In this document: positions 9,441-18,591 of the stretch, in pieces
Layout: each line of letters starts with the position of its first letter
Numbering within the stretch: position 1 is the stretch's first letter
NCBI GenBank assembly: GCA_963662245.2
Contig: CAXXVQ010000005.1
Span: 120,716 to 184,715 of the forward strand
Source of the DNA: JAFGVL01 sp963662245
GTDB lineage: Bacteria > Bacteroidota > Bacteroidia > Bacteroidales > Paludibacteraceae
DNA length: 64,000 nt
Direction of reading: 5' to 3'
Notes under the pieces: generated by a model
What the model saw: the letters and a program-made list of their open reading frames with translations, nothing else
What the model was told of the DNA's origin: nothing
Database searches by the model: none
Translations under genes and position numbers: made by a program

Positions 9441-9506
9441 AATAGTTTATTATCTAGTTGGTGTTATTTTTTTTATAATGGCTGGTAACTAGTTTATATA
9501 GCAAGT

Positions 9507-9551
9507 AAAACTTGCTTATATATCCACATATAGTATGTATAAGCAAGTTTT
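9507..9551. terminator. Long hairpin, probable bidirectional terminator
   Basis: AAAACTTGCTTATA and TATAAGCAAGTTTT form a 14-bp perfect stem around a ~17-base loop. A/T runs on both sides allow termination on either strand. It separates the TonB receptor gene from the 8142-9440 gene; both are on the minus strand. Confidence 0.7.
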
Positions 9552-9611
9552 ATTTTGTTTTTATTTCTCTCCAAAAGTAACTATTTCTTCCCCAAAAAGA
9601 ACCTCATAATC

Positions 9612-12047
9612 TTAAAACTCCAACATCACACCAATAGTAGGAATTACGGTAGAGCTTTCGTTATCTAGGATAACGGGAATGCCGTTAGAGCCATCTTGTT
9701 TGATAGGTAGTCCATCTGTAGTTTCAAAGCCTGTGTTATCCGCATTGCGTTTGAAAGTGTAAGTCGGCATGCTTTGGTTAGCAAAGGCAAGGATATTTTG
9801 GATATCGATATATGCTTCTAGTGTAAGGGACTTGTAATTGTATTTTTTATTTACACGGAAATCTAGTTGGTTGAAGTTCTGCATCCTCAAAGTGTTTAGT
9901 TTCGAGTAATCCAATGTTCCTGACCCAAGTAACATGTATGTTGCGCGCGATACATCCTCATCATAAGGCGTGTAAGGGTTTCCTCCTGCAAAGCGGTATT
10001 TTAAGCCTAGCTCATATCCATGCTTGAAGATATAACCCAAGGTAGCCGAAATTAAGTGGCGGTTATCCCATGAGCTTGGAATAAGCTCGTCATCAAGCCC
10101 TGCATATTGGCTTACTACATAGGTGTAGCTCACCACATAAAACAGGTTTTTAGTCATTTTTTGTTGCGCTGATAATTCCACACCATAGGTTTCGCCGGTA
10201 CCCACACTTACAATATCCTCACTGCCTATCGCACCAAACTCATTGCCCAGGTTGGCTAGCGAAATGCCATTTTCTACTGATACGGGATAATTGTCATATT
10301 GCTTGTAAAATCCTTCTAGCACAAAGCGTAAAGAAGCGTTGGGTAGATATTCCGTACCCAGCACATAGTGGGTAGATTGGATATACTCAAGGTTTTTATT
10401 TGTAAGGTTTCCATCATTATCTGTGTAGCCAAGTGAGGTGTAAGTCGGCAGTTTGTAGTAGCTACCCACAGAGCCAGTTAGTGCCCACTTGTTTGTCAGG
10501 CTGTATTTCAATGATAGCCTTGGTGAAAGCGTATTTAAGGGATCATTGCCACTATTGGTAAAGCTGTTCATATCCGTTCTGGCACCAGCCGAAACCAGTA
10601 AGCTTCTGTTGAAAAAGCTCTTTGCTACCTGAGCAAAAGCGCCGTATTTGAAAAACTCAATGTCGCTATTGGTAGTGATGGTTTGTGCAGGCGTAATGAT
10701 ATTGCCGCTGCCGTCAGTTATTTCATTAGTTATTTGGCTAAAGAAATCAATGTTGTACTTCACATATTGTGCACCCAAGCCGGCACTGATTTTCCATCCG
10801 TCAATGTATTTATTGTAGTCTACCTTCAGTTTGTTCTCAATTTCCGCCGACGAAAGTTTTAAGGTTTGCTCGTCAGGATTTTTTAAGCCTTCCTTGTATT
10901 TATCCACATAATTTTGGAACATATTTCGGCTCGCAATTACATTGATAAATCCTTTTTCAATTTGGTGCTTAAATACAAAGCCTGTGGTGTAACTCCATTG
11001 GTTATAGTATGGAAGGGAGCGTGTGGTATACACATTCTCCGGTGTTGAGTTTGCCGTGTTTGAAAACGAGAAATTATCTATATTTCCCACACCAATAGCT
11101 GTCAAAGAGTTCTTCTTATCAAACTTATGTGTGACTTTATATTGGTAATCAAAATAATTGGGGCGTATAGGTAGATCCAACCAAGTGAAAAGTAAATCAG
11201 TATATGATTGTCTGGCAGAAACCAAGAAGGTTGTGTTCTTTCCAATAGGACCTTCAAGGACTCCGGCAGTTTCAATTAGTCCGGCTCGCACACTTCCTGA
11301 AATTCGTTCAGGGTTACCGTCGCGTTGATTAATCACAAAGGTTGAGGCTAGGGCGTTATCATACTTTGCATCAAAAGCTGAAGTGGTCAGTTTTAAATCC
11401 TCAATAAAGGATACATTCAATATCCCTTGTGCACCGCCCGAGCTTCCTTGCGTTTGGAAGTGATTAATGATAGGAATTTCCACTCCGTCCAGATAATACA
11501 CATTCTCATTAGGTGCACCCCCACGGATAAGCAGGTCATTACGACCTCCTCCTCCGGCACTATTGCTTCCCACCCCTGGCAAGGTTTGCACTACTTTGGA
11601 CACATCAAAGTTTCCTCCAGGATTACTGCGGATTTCTTGCGTGGTAAGTTGTTGTACCGATAGTGGCGTAAACATGTCCGTTGCCGTTACTTGCTTTTCC
11701 TTGTCGATGCTTATCACCACATCCTTTAGCGCGATATTATCTTCTTGCAGTTGGAAATTGATAATTTGTGCATTTCCCGAAATTACTTGGATATTGTATT
11801 TCGTTTCCGTGTTGAAACCTACCGATGAAACTTTGATGTTATAGGATCCTAATGGTAGTTCAAGTTTGAAATTCCCGTTTAAGTCAGTTATGGTTCCTTC
11901 AGTGCTATTCTCTGGAGCGATTACCGCACCGATAATTGCTTCCTGTGTGTTTTTGTCTTTTACGCTGCCTCGAATTATACCCGAATTTTGGGCAATGCCA
12001 GTAAGGCTTGTTAGGCAAACAATGATAAATATTATATAGAGTTTCAT
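9612..12047 (-). CDS. TonB-dependent outer-membrane receptor with CarboxypepD_reg-like domain
   Basis: 811 residues. Signal peptide to about residue 19 (TGIAQ), then a carboxypeptidase regulatory-like beta-sandwich (IIRGSVKDKNTQEAIIGAVI to about residue 105), a plug domain (VVQTLPGV, NDLLIRGGAPNENVYYLDGV) and a 22-strand-type barrel to the C-terminus, which ends in Phe. It imports a ligand across the outer membrane with energy from TonB-ExbBD. There is no SusD partner next to it, so it is not a classical polysaccharide-utilisation SusC; the substrate cannot be told. Length is normal for this subfamily, and the flanking genes are not obviously linked. Confidence 0.9.
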   Translation of the reverse strand: MKLYIIFIIVCLTSLTGIAQNSGIIRGSVKDKNTQEAIIGAVIAPENSTEGTITDLNGNFKLELPLGSYNIKVSSVGFNTETKYNIQVISGNAQIINFQLQEDNIALKDVVISIDKEKQVTATDMFTPLSVQQLTTQEIRSNPGGNFDVSKVVQTLPGVGSNSAGGGGRNDLLIRGGAPNENVYYLDGVEIPIINHFQTQGSSGGAQGILNVSFIEDLKLTTSAFDAKYDNALASTFVINQRDGNPERISGSVRAGLIETAGVLEGPIGKNTTFLVSARQSYTDLLFTWLDLPIRPNYFDYQYKVTHKFDKKNSLTAIGVGNIDNFSFSNTANSTPENVYTTRSLPYYNQWSYTTGFVFKHQIEKGFINVIASRNMFQNYVDKYKEGLKNPDEQTLKLSSAEIENKLKVDYNKYIDGWKISAGLGAQYVKYNIDFFSQITNEITDGSGNIITPAQTITTNSDIEFFKYGAFAQVAKSFFNRSLLVSAGARTDMNSFTNSGNDPLNTLSPRLSLKYSLTNKWALTGSVGSYYKLPTYTSLGYTDNDGNLTNKNLEYIQSTHYVLGTEYLPNASLRFVLEGFYKQYDNYPVSVENGISLANLGNEFGAIGSEDIVSVGTGETYGVELSAQQKMTKNLFYVVSYTYVVSQYAGLDDELIPSSWDNRHLISATLGYIFKHGYELGLKYRFAGGNPYTPYDEDVSRATYMLLGSGTLDYSKLNTLRMQNFNQLDFRVNKKYNYKSLTLEAYIDIQNILAFANQSMPTYTFKRNADNTGFETTDGLPIKQDGSNGIPVILDNESSTVIPTIGVMLEF

Positions 12048-12121
12048 AATTGATTAATTTAGGTACTTTAATGCAAATATATGTAATTAAAATATATTTT
12101 CAATTATGACTAAGCTGGAAA

Positions 12122-12979
12122 TTATTTCTTGATATTAGATTTTGCTAAGTTTTTTAGTCCCGGGTGAGCTTTTAGATATTCAATTGTTGTTTGATAACCA
12201 ATTCGGTATATTTCTTTGTAGTATTTGAAGCTAAATTCATCATACTCATTAATGGCTGGAGATTCAATGAGAAAATTACAAAGTTTACGACCATCTTTTG
12301 AGTTATGATGTTCGATACTTCTGATAGAATACATCAGTATATCGCTTCTCTTTTTTGTGCTAAAAACTTCTTTATAAGGAAGCACATCCACGCCAATGAT
12401 GTAGTCGCATTTACCCACTAAAGCTTGTGCCGGGAGGTTATTATATAATCCACCATCTACATAAAGACTGTCTTTAAGTTTTATGGGTTCAAAGATATAA
12501 GGAATAGATGAAGATGCGATTACATATTTGATTAATGAATCGCCATGATTTATGATTCTCCAGCTGGCGTTTGTTAAGTTTGATACACAAACATTAAGAG
12601 GCGTTTTTAAGCTGTCAAAGTTATTGTGGGGGATTTGTTCTTCAAGTATCTCTTTTAGAGCGTAATGTTGTCCAAGACCTTCGTTTGAGAATGTGAAACT
12701 GAGAAGCTTTTTCGGGTTGTAAATTTCTTTTTCGCTGATAATGTCAAGCATCTTTAATGGTTCTATTCCTTGAGCGTAAAGAGCCCCAACTATAGCACCC
12801 ATGCTTGATCCGGCAATGATATCCGGGTGAATTCCGTTTTCGTCTAAAGCTTGTAGTACTCCGATATGTGCATATCCAAGAGCAGCACCTCCTCCTAAAC
12901 AGATACCAATTTTTGGTTTAGCTTCTGTGATATGAATGAATAAGCTAAATGTGAGAATAATAAGGATGTACTTTTTCAT
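12122..12979 (-). CDS. Patatin-like phospholipase (RssA-like), exported
   Basis: 285 residues. A signal peptide (to about residue 20) is followed by the patatin fold. The oxyanion-hole Gly-rich loop GGGAALG begins at about residue 29, the nucleophile elbow GSSMG puts Ser at about residue 59, and the catalytic aspartate lies in DGGLYNNLPA. The Ser-Asp dyad is therefore complete. Family members hydrolyse acyl esters of phospholipids. The signal peptide suggests a periplasmic or outer-membrane site, possibly lipid turnover. It is a stand-alone gene between the TonB receptor and GT90 paralog 2. The bases either side hold no other feature. Confidence 0.88.
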   Translation of the reverse strand: MKKYILIILTFSLFIHITEAKPKIGICLGGGAALGYAHIGVLQALDENGIHPDIIAGSSMGAIVGALYAQGIEPLKMLDIISEKEIYNPKKLLSFTFSNEGLGQHYALKEILEEQIPHNNFDSLKTPLNVCVSNLTNASWRIINHGDSLIKYVIASSSIPYIFEPIKLKDSLYVDGGLYNNLPAQALVGKCDYIIGVDVLPYKEVFSTKKRSDILMYSIRSIEHHNSKDGRKLCNFLIESPAINEYDEFSFKYYKEIYRIGYQTTIEYLKAHPGLKNLAKSNIKK

Positions 12980-13045
12980 GTGTCAATGGTTTGCATGCAA
13001 AAGTAGAAAAAAATCTAACTTTAGAATATTTGTTAGGTCTTTGAT

Positions 13046-14122
13046 TTAGAATTCTTGATTGGTGTTTTTAAGGTATTTTATTACAGTTAGCAGTGATATT
13101 AGCTGTTCTTGTCTTTTATTTTTGAACTGATTTACATATTTATTGGCGTTGCTGATGATATCTTCAGCAGCCTCAGTATGATCTATGTAATAGTTGATTT
13201 TTTCTTCTAAATCGGAATAATCATCTTTGATTTCTATGTAATGATAATTAGGAATTAAGCAACCTTCCATAAACCAAGTTTCATATTTCGGCTTAGGCAT
13301 TACAGCTATTGAGTTGGATGACATAACCCATTTTACAGCTGTCGATACATCATTTCCTTCGAGGCATAGTATAAATTTATAGTTAAGCTGTTCCGATATT
13401 GTCAAATATTCTTTTTCAAATTTTCGTTGTTTGTTTTTTCTGTGTATTTGTCCCACATTACACAACGGATGTTTATTATACATTCTGAGAAATTTCACTC
13501 TTTGGGGTTGTTCTCCATCAAATCGTCCCACAAGCATATTCTTTTTTTCGTGGAAAGGCTTTTTATCATTTATAAAATTGAAATGTCTAACCTTGTTTAG
13601 TTTTAAAAGTACCGAATTTGAAATATCTCCGTTAATTGGTCTACTTTTAACGAAAGACGGGGCGTCAGGAATTGCAGTGATGTCACCAAAGAAGTAGGAC
13701 ATCTTTAATCTTTTTGGGAAGTATTTTGTGTGTTCATAAGTGTCAAAGAAATAAGTCTTGAATTTTCTTTTAAGCTTAAAATCTATTAGCTGGATGCAAT
13801 CATCATTTAGCTCTGTAGTTTTATTTAGCTTGTTGTAATAATTGACACGATTCAGAATGTAACCAGTGTCATATTCTAGAACTTTTAATAATAGCTTCGG
13901 TAAATGAATTTCGAAAATCTTTGCCGGAATAAGTAGACTAGCGAAGTTTGCTGTGTAGTAGATAAATTTGTTATTCTTGTGTTTGGGAGAAAGGTGTTTA
14001 AGCTTTGAGAAAAATAAATCTTTGGATAAAAGAAGCTTATTCGTACCAGTCTTTTTTGTGCTCTGAAACCGCTCCTCGGTCACAGTAATTGTAAGTGAGT
14101 TTGAGAAAATCATTGATGTCAA
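13046..14122 (-). CDS. GT90/CAP10-type glycosyltransferase, paralog 2
   Basis: 358 residues from the ATG at 14122. It is clearly paralogous to the protein encoded at 646-1665: both share KTYFFDT(F/Y)E, FGDITAIP, SRPI.G, KLNKVRHF, HPLCNVGQI, WVMSSNS, KYETWFMEG and NYHYIEIKDDYSDLEEK. The first ~35 residues are extra compared with paralog 1, so an internal start is possible. The predicted role is the same, sugar transfer to a surface glycan. The substitutions cluster between the conserved blocks, which suggests a changed donor or acceptor rather than decay. No neighbouring LPS-synthesis genes are seen. Confidence 0.78.
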   Translation of the reverse strand: MTSMIFSNSLTITVTEERFQSTKKTGTNKLLLSKDLFFSKLKHLSPKHKNNKFIYYTANFASLLIPAKIFEIHLPKLLLKVLEYDTGYILNRVNYYNKLNKTTELNDDCIQLIDFKLKRKFKTYFFDTYEHTKYFPKRLKMSYFFGDITAIPDAPSFVKSRPINGDISNSVLLKLNKVRHFNFINDKKPFHEKKNMLVGRFDGEQPQRVKFLRMYNKHPLCNVGQIHRKNKQRKFEKEYLTISEQLNYKFILCLEGNDVSTAVKWVMSSNSIAVMPKPKYETWFMEGCLIPNYHYIEIKDDYSDLEEKINYYIDHTEAAEDIISNANKYVNQFKNKRQEQLISLLTVIKYLKNTNQEF

Positions 14123-14228
14123 GTTTATGTTGGTAGTAAAACTGACATCTAAATTATGAATCGAGTTTAGGCTAAAGAAATCAAATAGGTAAATGGGTGG
14201 ATTTTATAGATAAACAAGTGTATTCTAC

Positions 14229-15377
14229 TCAGAATTTAATACGGGTGACTTCCACATCTTCTTTGTTGGTAGCATAACCCACATACAAATAATCTCCCCA
14301 AACCACGCTTTTAGGATAACTGTAACCCACTCGTTTGTATTTACCTTCATATCGCAATGGTTGTAAATCTTTACCACCACTTCTTAGTAAGTAGGCTTTG
14401 TTAAAATGGAATCCGTCAGCACTTAGTGTTATCACAAGCGGAAAGCGCTGTTTGCTGCCCGATGGGTTATTTACCATAAATGCAGTGCCATCAGGTAAGT
14501 TGCCGGCACTTTGTTTGGCGCGAGAATCAGGTGTGTCAATAAGGGTAGGAGTGGACCATGTTTTTCCTTGGTTATGGCTAACGGATGCAAGCTTTTTAAA
14601 ACTGCCGTTTTGATCTCTGAATACCATCACTACAGCACTGTCTTTTCTGTAAAACCAGCTCGGCTCTATTTCTCGGCTGATTTCTTCTTTTTTGGTTGGC
14701 AAAAGTTCAATTTTCCCCTTATGCCAGCCTCTTACTCCTGATTTATCATCAGTATAAAATGGCGATATAATTAATCCCGGTTGCATGTGAAATGCTGTGA
14801 TAATTCTGCCTGAAGGAAGAGCATGCACATCTTGTTCAATAATCCCGTTAATAGGCTTACCGTTGATATCTGTAACTCGTTTTCGATTATTATCCCAGTG
14901 GATGCCGTCGGTTGAACTCATGTATTCTGTGTAGCCACCTTTGGGTTTCAGGCTGTCAGGCCACACACATATGTAAGCAATCAGTGTATCGCCATTGCTC
15001 CACCAACCACCGCTTGTAGTTATGCCTTTGTCCCATCTGTTTGTTAACGGCATTGGGCGTGACCATGTTTTTCCGTCTGCACTTTGGCTGAAATAAACTC
15101 GGGTGTCAGCGCCATCTTCATCTATTGCGGAGCTTTGCCATTGGGCATAGAGCATTCCTTTAAAGGGAAAAAGTACAACGCCGTGGTTATAATGGTTTTG
15201 AGAGCTATCAGGAGAGAAAATTGTGAAGGTTTCAGCGTTTTGGGCAAAGTCAAGACCTAACGATTCAGGTTGACTCATATCAAATAATGAATCAACCTGA
15301 AATGGAATTTCTTGCCCGAATATGGTAATGTTGAAAAAGAATAATAGAAATATAAGTTTAGTTATTCGATGTTTCAT
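14229..15377 (-). CDS. Secreted sialidase-like (BNR repeat) protein
   Basis: 382 residues with a signal peptide (to IFGQ, about residue 22). Several Asp-box/BNR motifs of the S-x-D/N-x-G-x-x-W form are present: SADGKTWSRP, SSTDGIHWD and SHNQGKTWSTP, plus the degenerate SADGFHF. These mark a six-bladed sialidase-type propeller. The classical sialidase arginine triad cannot be assigned from reading alone, so the substrate may be another uronic acid or deoxy-sugar glycan. It ends 10 bp before the downstream side of the SDR gene and may be co-transcribed with it. No lipobox or T9SS tail is present. Confidence 0.72.
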   Translation of the reverse strand: MKHRITKLIFLLFFFNITIFGQEIPFQVDSLFDMSQPESLGLDFAQNAETFTIFSPDSSQNHYNHGVVLFPFKGMLYAQWQSSAIDEDGADTRVYFSQSADGKTWSRPMPLTNRWDKGITTSGGWWSNGDTLIAYICVWPDSLKPKGGYTEYMSSTDGIHWDNNRKRVTDINGKPINGIIEQDVHALPSGRIITAFHMQPGLIISPFYTDDKSGVRGWHKGKIELLPTKKEEISREIEPSWFYRKDSAVVMVFRDQNGSFKKLASVSHNQGKTWSTPTLIDTPDSRAKQSAGNLPDGTAFMVNNPSGSKQRFPLVITLSADGFHFNKAYLLRSGGKDLQPLRYEGKYKRVGYSYPKSVVWGDYLYVGYATNKEDVEVTRIKF

Positions 15378-15387
15378 AGTTGTGATT

Positions 15388-16179
15388 TTATCCTAACAAG
15401 TCGCCCATTTTTTTGCTGATAAAATCAGTCGCAAATTTTGGACACATTCTGTATAAACAGTTCATAAATTTAGAATCGCTACCTACAAAAATATACATTT
15501 TGTTTTTTTCAATACCACAAATGATTGCTTCTGCTGCATCTTTTGCCGAAAGACTTTTGTAGCTTTTTTCTGATTTAGGGGCTTTTACACCTGAGTTTTT
15601 GGTGATATTAGTGTCAACAGCTCCGGGAAATACTACACTTACTTTTACTCGTGTGGGTTTAAGTTCAGCGTATAGGGCTTCTGTGAAAAGTTTTACCGCA
15701 GCTTTTGATGCACCATAAACTGCTTGCCCCGGTACAGGTAAGAATCCTCCCATACTGGAGGTATTGACGATATAAGCTGATTTTCGTTCTAGTAAGAATG
15801 GAAGGAATGCTTTGGTCATATATAACAAACCATAAAAGTTGACCTTCATTACGCGATCAATATGATCGTAGTCCAAATCATTAATGCGTACAAACGGTTG
15901 AATGATTCCGGCATTGTTGATTAATATATCAACGCCTCCATGTTCAGCAATAACTGCTTGTGGTAATTTTTCTACGGCATCCATATCTGTAATATCTACA
16001 GTGTACACACTAAGAGAATTTTGTCGCAGTCCGGCTAAAAATTTTGTTTGGTCTAAAGCTTCCCTGTTAAGGTCAATGGCTGCAACCTTAGCTCCTCTTG
16101 CAAGCAGAGCCAATACGAGTTCGCGTCCCATACCGCTTCCTCCACCTGTTACTACAACTATTTTTCCACTTAAAAACAT
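15388..16179 (-). CDS. Short-chain dehydrogenase/reductase
   Basis: 263 residues of classical SDR. The nucleotide-binding motif TGGGSGMG is near residue 11, NNAG is near residue 88, and the active site is S...YGASK around residue 150-160. An acidic residue after strand 2 (AIDLNRE) favours NAD(H) over NADP(H); this is inference. The C-terminal part (MCPKFATDFISKKMGDLL) is amphipathic and recalls SDRs acting on lipids or sterol-like substrates. Substrate unknown. The sialidase-like gene lies 10 bp downstream, so the two are probably one transcript. Confidence 0.85.
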   Translation of the reverse strand: MFLSGKIVVVTGGGSGMGRELVLALLARGAKVAAIDLNREALDQTKFLAGLRQNSLSVYTVDITDMDAVEKLPQAVIAEHGGVDILINNAGIIQPFVRINDLDYDHIDRVMKVNFYGLLYMTKAFLPFLLERKSAYIVNTSSMGGFLPVPGQAVYGASKAAVKLFTEALYAELKPTRVKVSVVFPGAVDTNITKNSGVKAPKSEKSYKSLSAKDAAEAIICGIEKNKMYIFVGSDSKFMNCLYRMCPKFATDFISKKMGDLLG

Positions 16180-16247
16180 AATATCAGGATTTTGGTTAGT
16201 CTATTAAAGTTACGAGAAAAATAGCAGAAAATGAAGTAATGGGTTGA

Positions 16248-16817
16248 TTATTTAATGGGTTGATTTTTAGTGTTTTTATGCATTGGATGTAGCTTTTCTA
16301 TTTGTTTCTGAATAGGGCAGTTTTCATCATGTGCACCAGCTAAATATCCAATACTCATTAGGAATTCACCCACGATTTCACCTCCTGTAAATCTGAATGT
16401 TTTTTTAAATAGTTTGACCCATTCTTCTTTTGTTTTCGGGTGATGGTGTTCCAGCCATTTTTCGAATGACCCAAATTCTTTTTGAAGAGATAGAATGGTT
16501 TTCGCATTTTCGATAGCAGCATTTATTTTTAGTCGGTTGCGAATAATTCCTACATCATTAAGCAATCGTTCTTTGTCTTTTTCTGTGTATGAAGCAATTT
16601 TTTCAATGTTGAAGTTATCATATGCTTTTCTAAATGCGGTTTCTTTTTTGAGAATAGTTTCCCAACTAAGTCCGGCTTGATTGATTTCCATAATTAATCG
16701 GCCGAATAACTCATTGTCATCATGTATGGGGAATCCATAGTGCTTGTCGTGATAATTCTTGTGGAGTTGTTTTTTATCACCTTCGGGTAATTCTTCAATG
16801 AATGTGCAGTATGACAT
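16248..16817 (-). CDS. tag: DNA-3-methyladenine glycosylase I
   Basis: 189 residues, the usual Tag length. It excises 3-methyladenine from alkylated DNA in base excision repair. The zinc site known from E. coli Tag is conserved: Cys4 in MSYC, His in NYHDKHYG, and a C-terminal His-x3-Cys (HDENC). The active-site Glu lies in IMEINQAGLSWETILKK. The helix VGIIRNRLKINAAIENAK also matches the family. It is a single gene, divergent from the DUF3616 gene. Confidence 0.92.
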   Translation of the reverse strand: MSYCTFIEELPEGDKKQLHKNYHDKHYGFPIHDDNELFGRLIMEINQAGLSWETILKKETAFRKAYDNFNIEKIASYTEKDKERLLNDVGIIRNRLKINAAIENAKTILSLQKEFGSFEKWLEHHHPKTKEEWVKLFKKTFRFTGGEIVGEFLMSIGYLAGAHDENCPIQKQIEKLHPMHKNTKNQPIK

Positions 16818-16959
16818 ATTGTGTTGTTTTTTGCAATAAATTATTGAGTAAAGATACCCGTTTTGTATTTAATATTTTGTCACCAAATCGTATTGTGACT
16901 GTTGGTCGTTTGTAATTGTGCTATCATACTTTTATCGAAAAAATTACAATATCTCCGTT

Positions 16960-18486
16960 ATGTCTCACAAATCTATTTCCGTTTTAGCTTGTGTGTTATT
17001 TTTTTCTTTTGCGACTCAAGCATTTTCTCAATATGAAAAAGAAAAACCGGAACTATCTGCAAAAGAGCAACAAACTTGTTTTAAGAATACCAATAAAGCA
17101 ATTTTAGCTATTAATTCCGGTTCCGGTAAAACTACCTGTATAAGTTCTGAAATAAATGACCCTACTGATCCTTTAGCAACAGTTGGAATTTATTTTACTG
17201 CAACAAATCAACCTGATTCTTTTATTATAAAAAGTTCAAACGCAACTGTTATTCACGATGCTAATGTCATAATGCAGCACATTGGTGGTGATGATTATGT
17301 TTTGAAGGCAAATCCGGTAAGTACTGGTTATGCTGATATTTCTATTCAAGCTTATAATGGGAAGGAGTCAGATAAATACACCTTAAAATGTACTGTGTCA
17401 AAGTCAGAATTGATAAAGGAAAAAACAATATTTCCACTTCAAATGTCTGACGCTTCTGCGGTGGTAGCAGTAGACAGTAATTATATGTTTGTTGCTGATG
17501 ATGAGACTAATATTCTTCGCCTATATAACAGATATCAGTCCGGTTTAGCGGTAAATAGTATTGATATTTCTTCAAAAGCAGCGGGAATTGGTGATGAGGA
17601 ATTTGATATAGAGGGAGGTTCATTAAGTAGTATAAAATATAATAATGGGAAGCGTGCTTATTGGATTGGTTCCTTGGGTAATGGTAAAACCGGAAAAGCG
17701 AAACCGTACAGAAATAGATTAATTGCGACTGATATTATTGGCGATGGTGCAAATGCTACGCTGGAAGTGAAGAGTTACTCTAAACAAATTCGTAAGGCGT
17801 TAATTCAGTGGGGAGATGAAAATACATGGGATTTTACTTATTCATCGTATTTGATTCCTAAACGCTTGGATGGATTTAATATTGAAGGATTGAGTATTAC
17901 AAATGAAGGAGAAAGTGCTTTTATCGGATTTCGGGCTCCTTGCGTTCCGCTAAAAGGAACGGCTCCAACCAAAGCGAATCGTCAATATGCTGTTATGGCT
18001 CCGGTAAGCAACTTTGAGCAAATGATGAATGAAGATGGGCAAGTTAAAACCCAACCGATAATAGGAGAACCAATTTTATTTGATTTTGGCGGTCAAGGTA
18101 TTCGTGATATTATTCGTGTGGAAGGAAAGGGCTATGTTATTCTTACCGGATTGTATAAAGGAGGTGGAGTTCCAAACTTATATTTCTGGGATGGGAAAGT
18201 ACCGGGAAATTCAGGCATGCACCCAATTTCTACAGCTACTTCTTCTTTGGTGAAACTGCCTTTTGATCTGTCGCCATTAGTACAAAATGCAGCAAGTGGT
18301 GATGGTGAAGGTTTCCCTGAGGCAGTTTTGTGTAGTGCGCAAGGTGATTTGTTAAATATCCAATTGCTTTGTGATGACGGAACTGTCGATTTTTATGATG
18401 ATAATACCGAAGCGAAATCCTTATTTCAGCCTGAATACAGAAAATTTCAGCTTGCAAATTATCAGTGTAAAATGCCTTTGAAATAA
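16960..18486 (+). CDS. DUF3616 domain secreted protein
   Basis: 508 residues from the ATG at 16960, chosen because MSHKSISVLACVLFFSFATQ starts a clean signal peptide ending AFSQ. An N-terminal ~130-residue beta domain is followed by a DUF3616 propeller-like region beginning SDASAVVAVDSNYMFVADDE and continuing with EEFDIEGGSL and YWIGSLGNGKTGK. The function of DUF3616 is not established. Its gene runs in the same direction as the porin and two secreted genes that follow, with a gap of about 105 bp to the porin, suggesting a shared nutrient-related role. Confidence 0.8.
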   Translation: MSHKSISVLACVLFFSFATQAFSQYEKEKPELSAKEQQTCFKNTNKAILAINSGSGKTTCISSEINDPTDPLATVGIYFTATNQPDSFIIKSSNATVIHDANVIMQHIGGDDYVLKANPVSTGYADISIQAYNGKESDKYTLKCTVSKSELIKEKTIFPLQMSDASAVVAVDSNYMFVADDETNILRLYNRYQSGLAVNSIDISSKAAGIGDEEFDIEGGSLSSIKYNNGKRAYWIGSLGNGKTGKAKPYRNRLIATDIIGDGANATLEVKSYSKQIRKALIQWGDENTWDFTYSSYLIPKRLDGFNIEGLSITNEGESAFIGFRAPCVPLKGTAPTKANRQYAVMAPVSNFEQMMNEDGQVKTQPIIGEPILFDFGGQGIRDIIRVEGKGYVILTGLYKGGGVPNLYFWDGKVPGNSGMHPISTATSSLVKLPFDLSPLVQNAASGDGEGFPEAVLCSAQGDLLNIQLLCDDGTVDFYDDNTEAKSLFQPEYRKFQLANYQCKMPLK

Positions 18487-18591
18487 ATGTTTTTTAAGCT
18501 TTGACAGCTACTTTGAAATACTTTCTTAATCCCCTTGTTTCTGCCTTGAAATAGGTGCAACATACTTTTGCCACAAAACAAAAGTAAAAAG

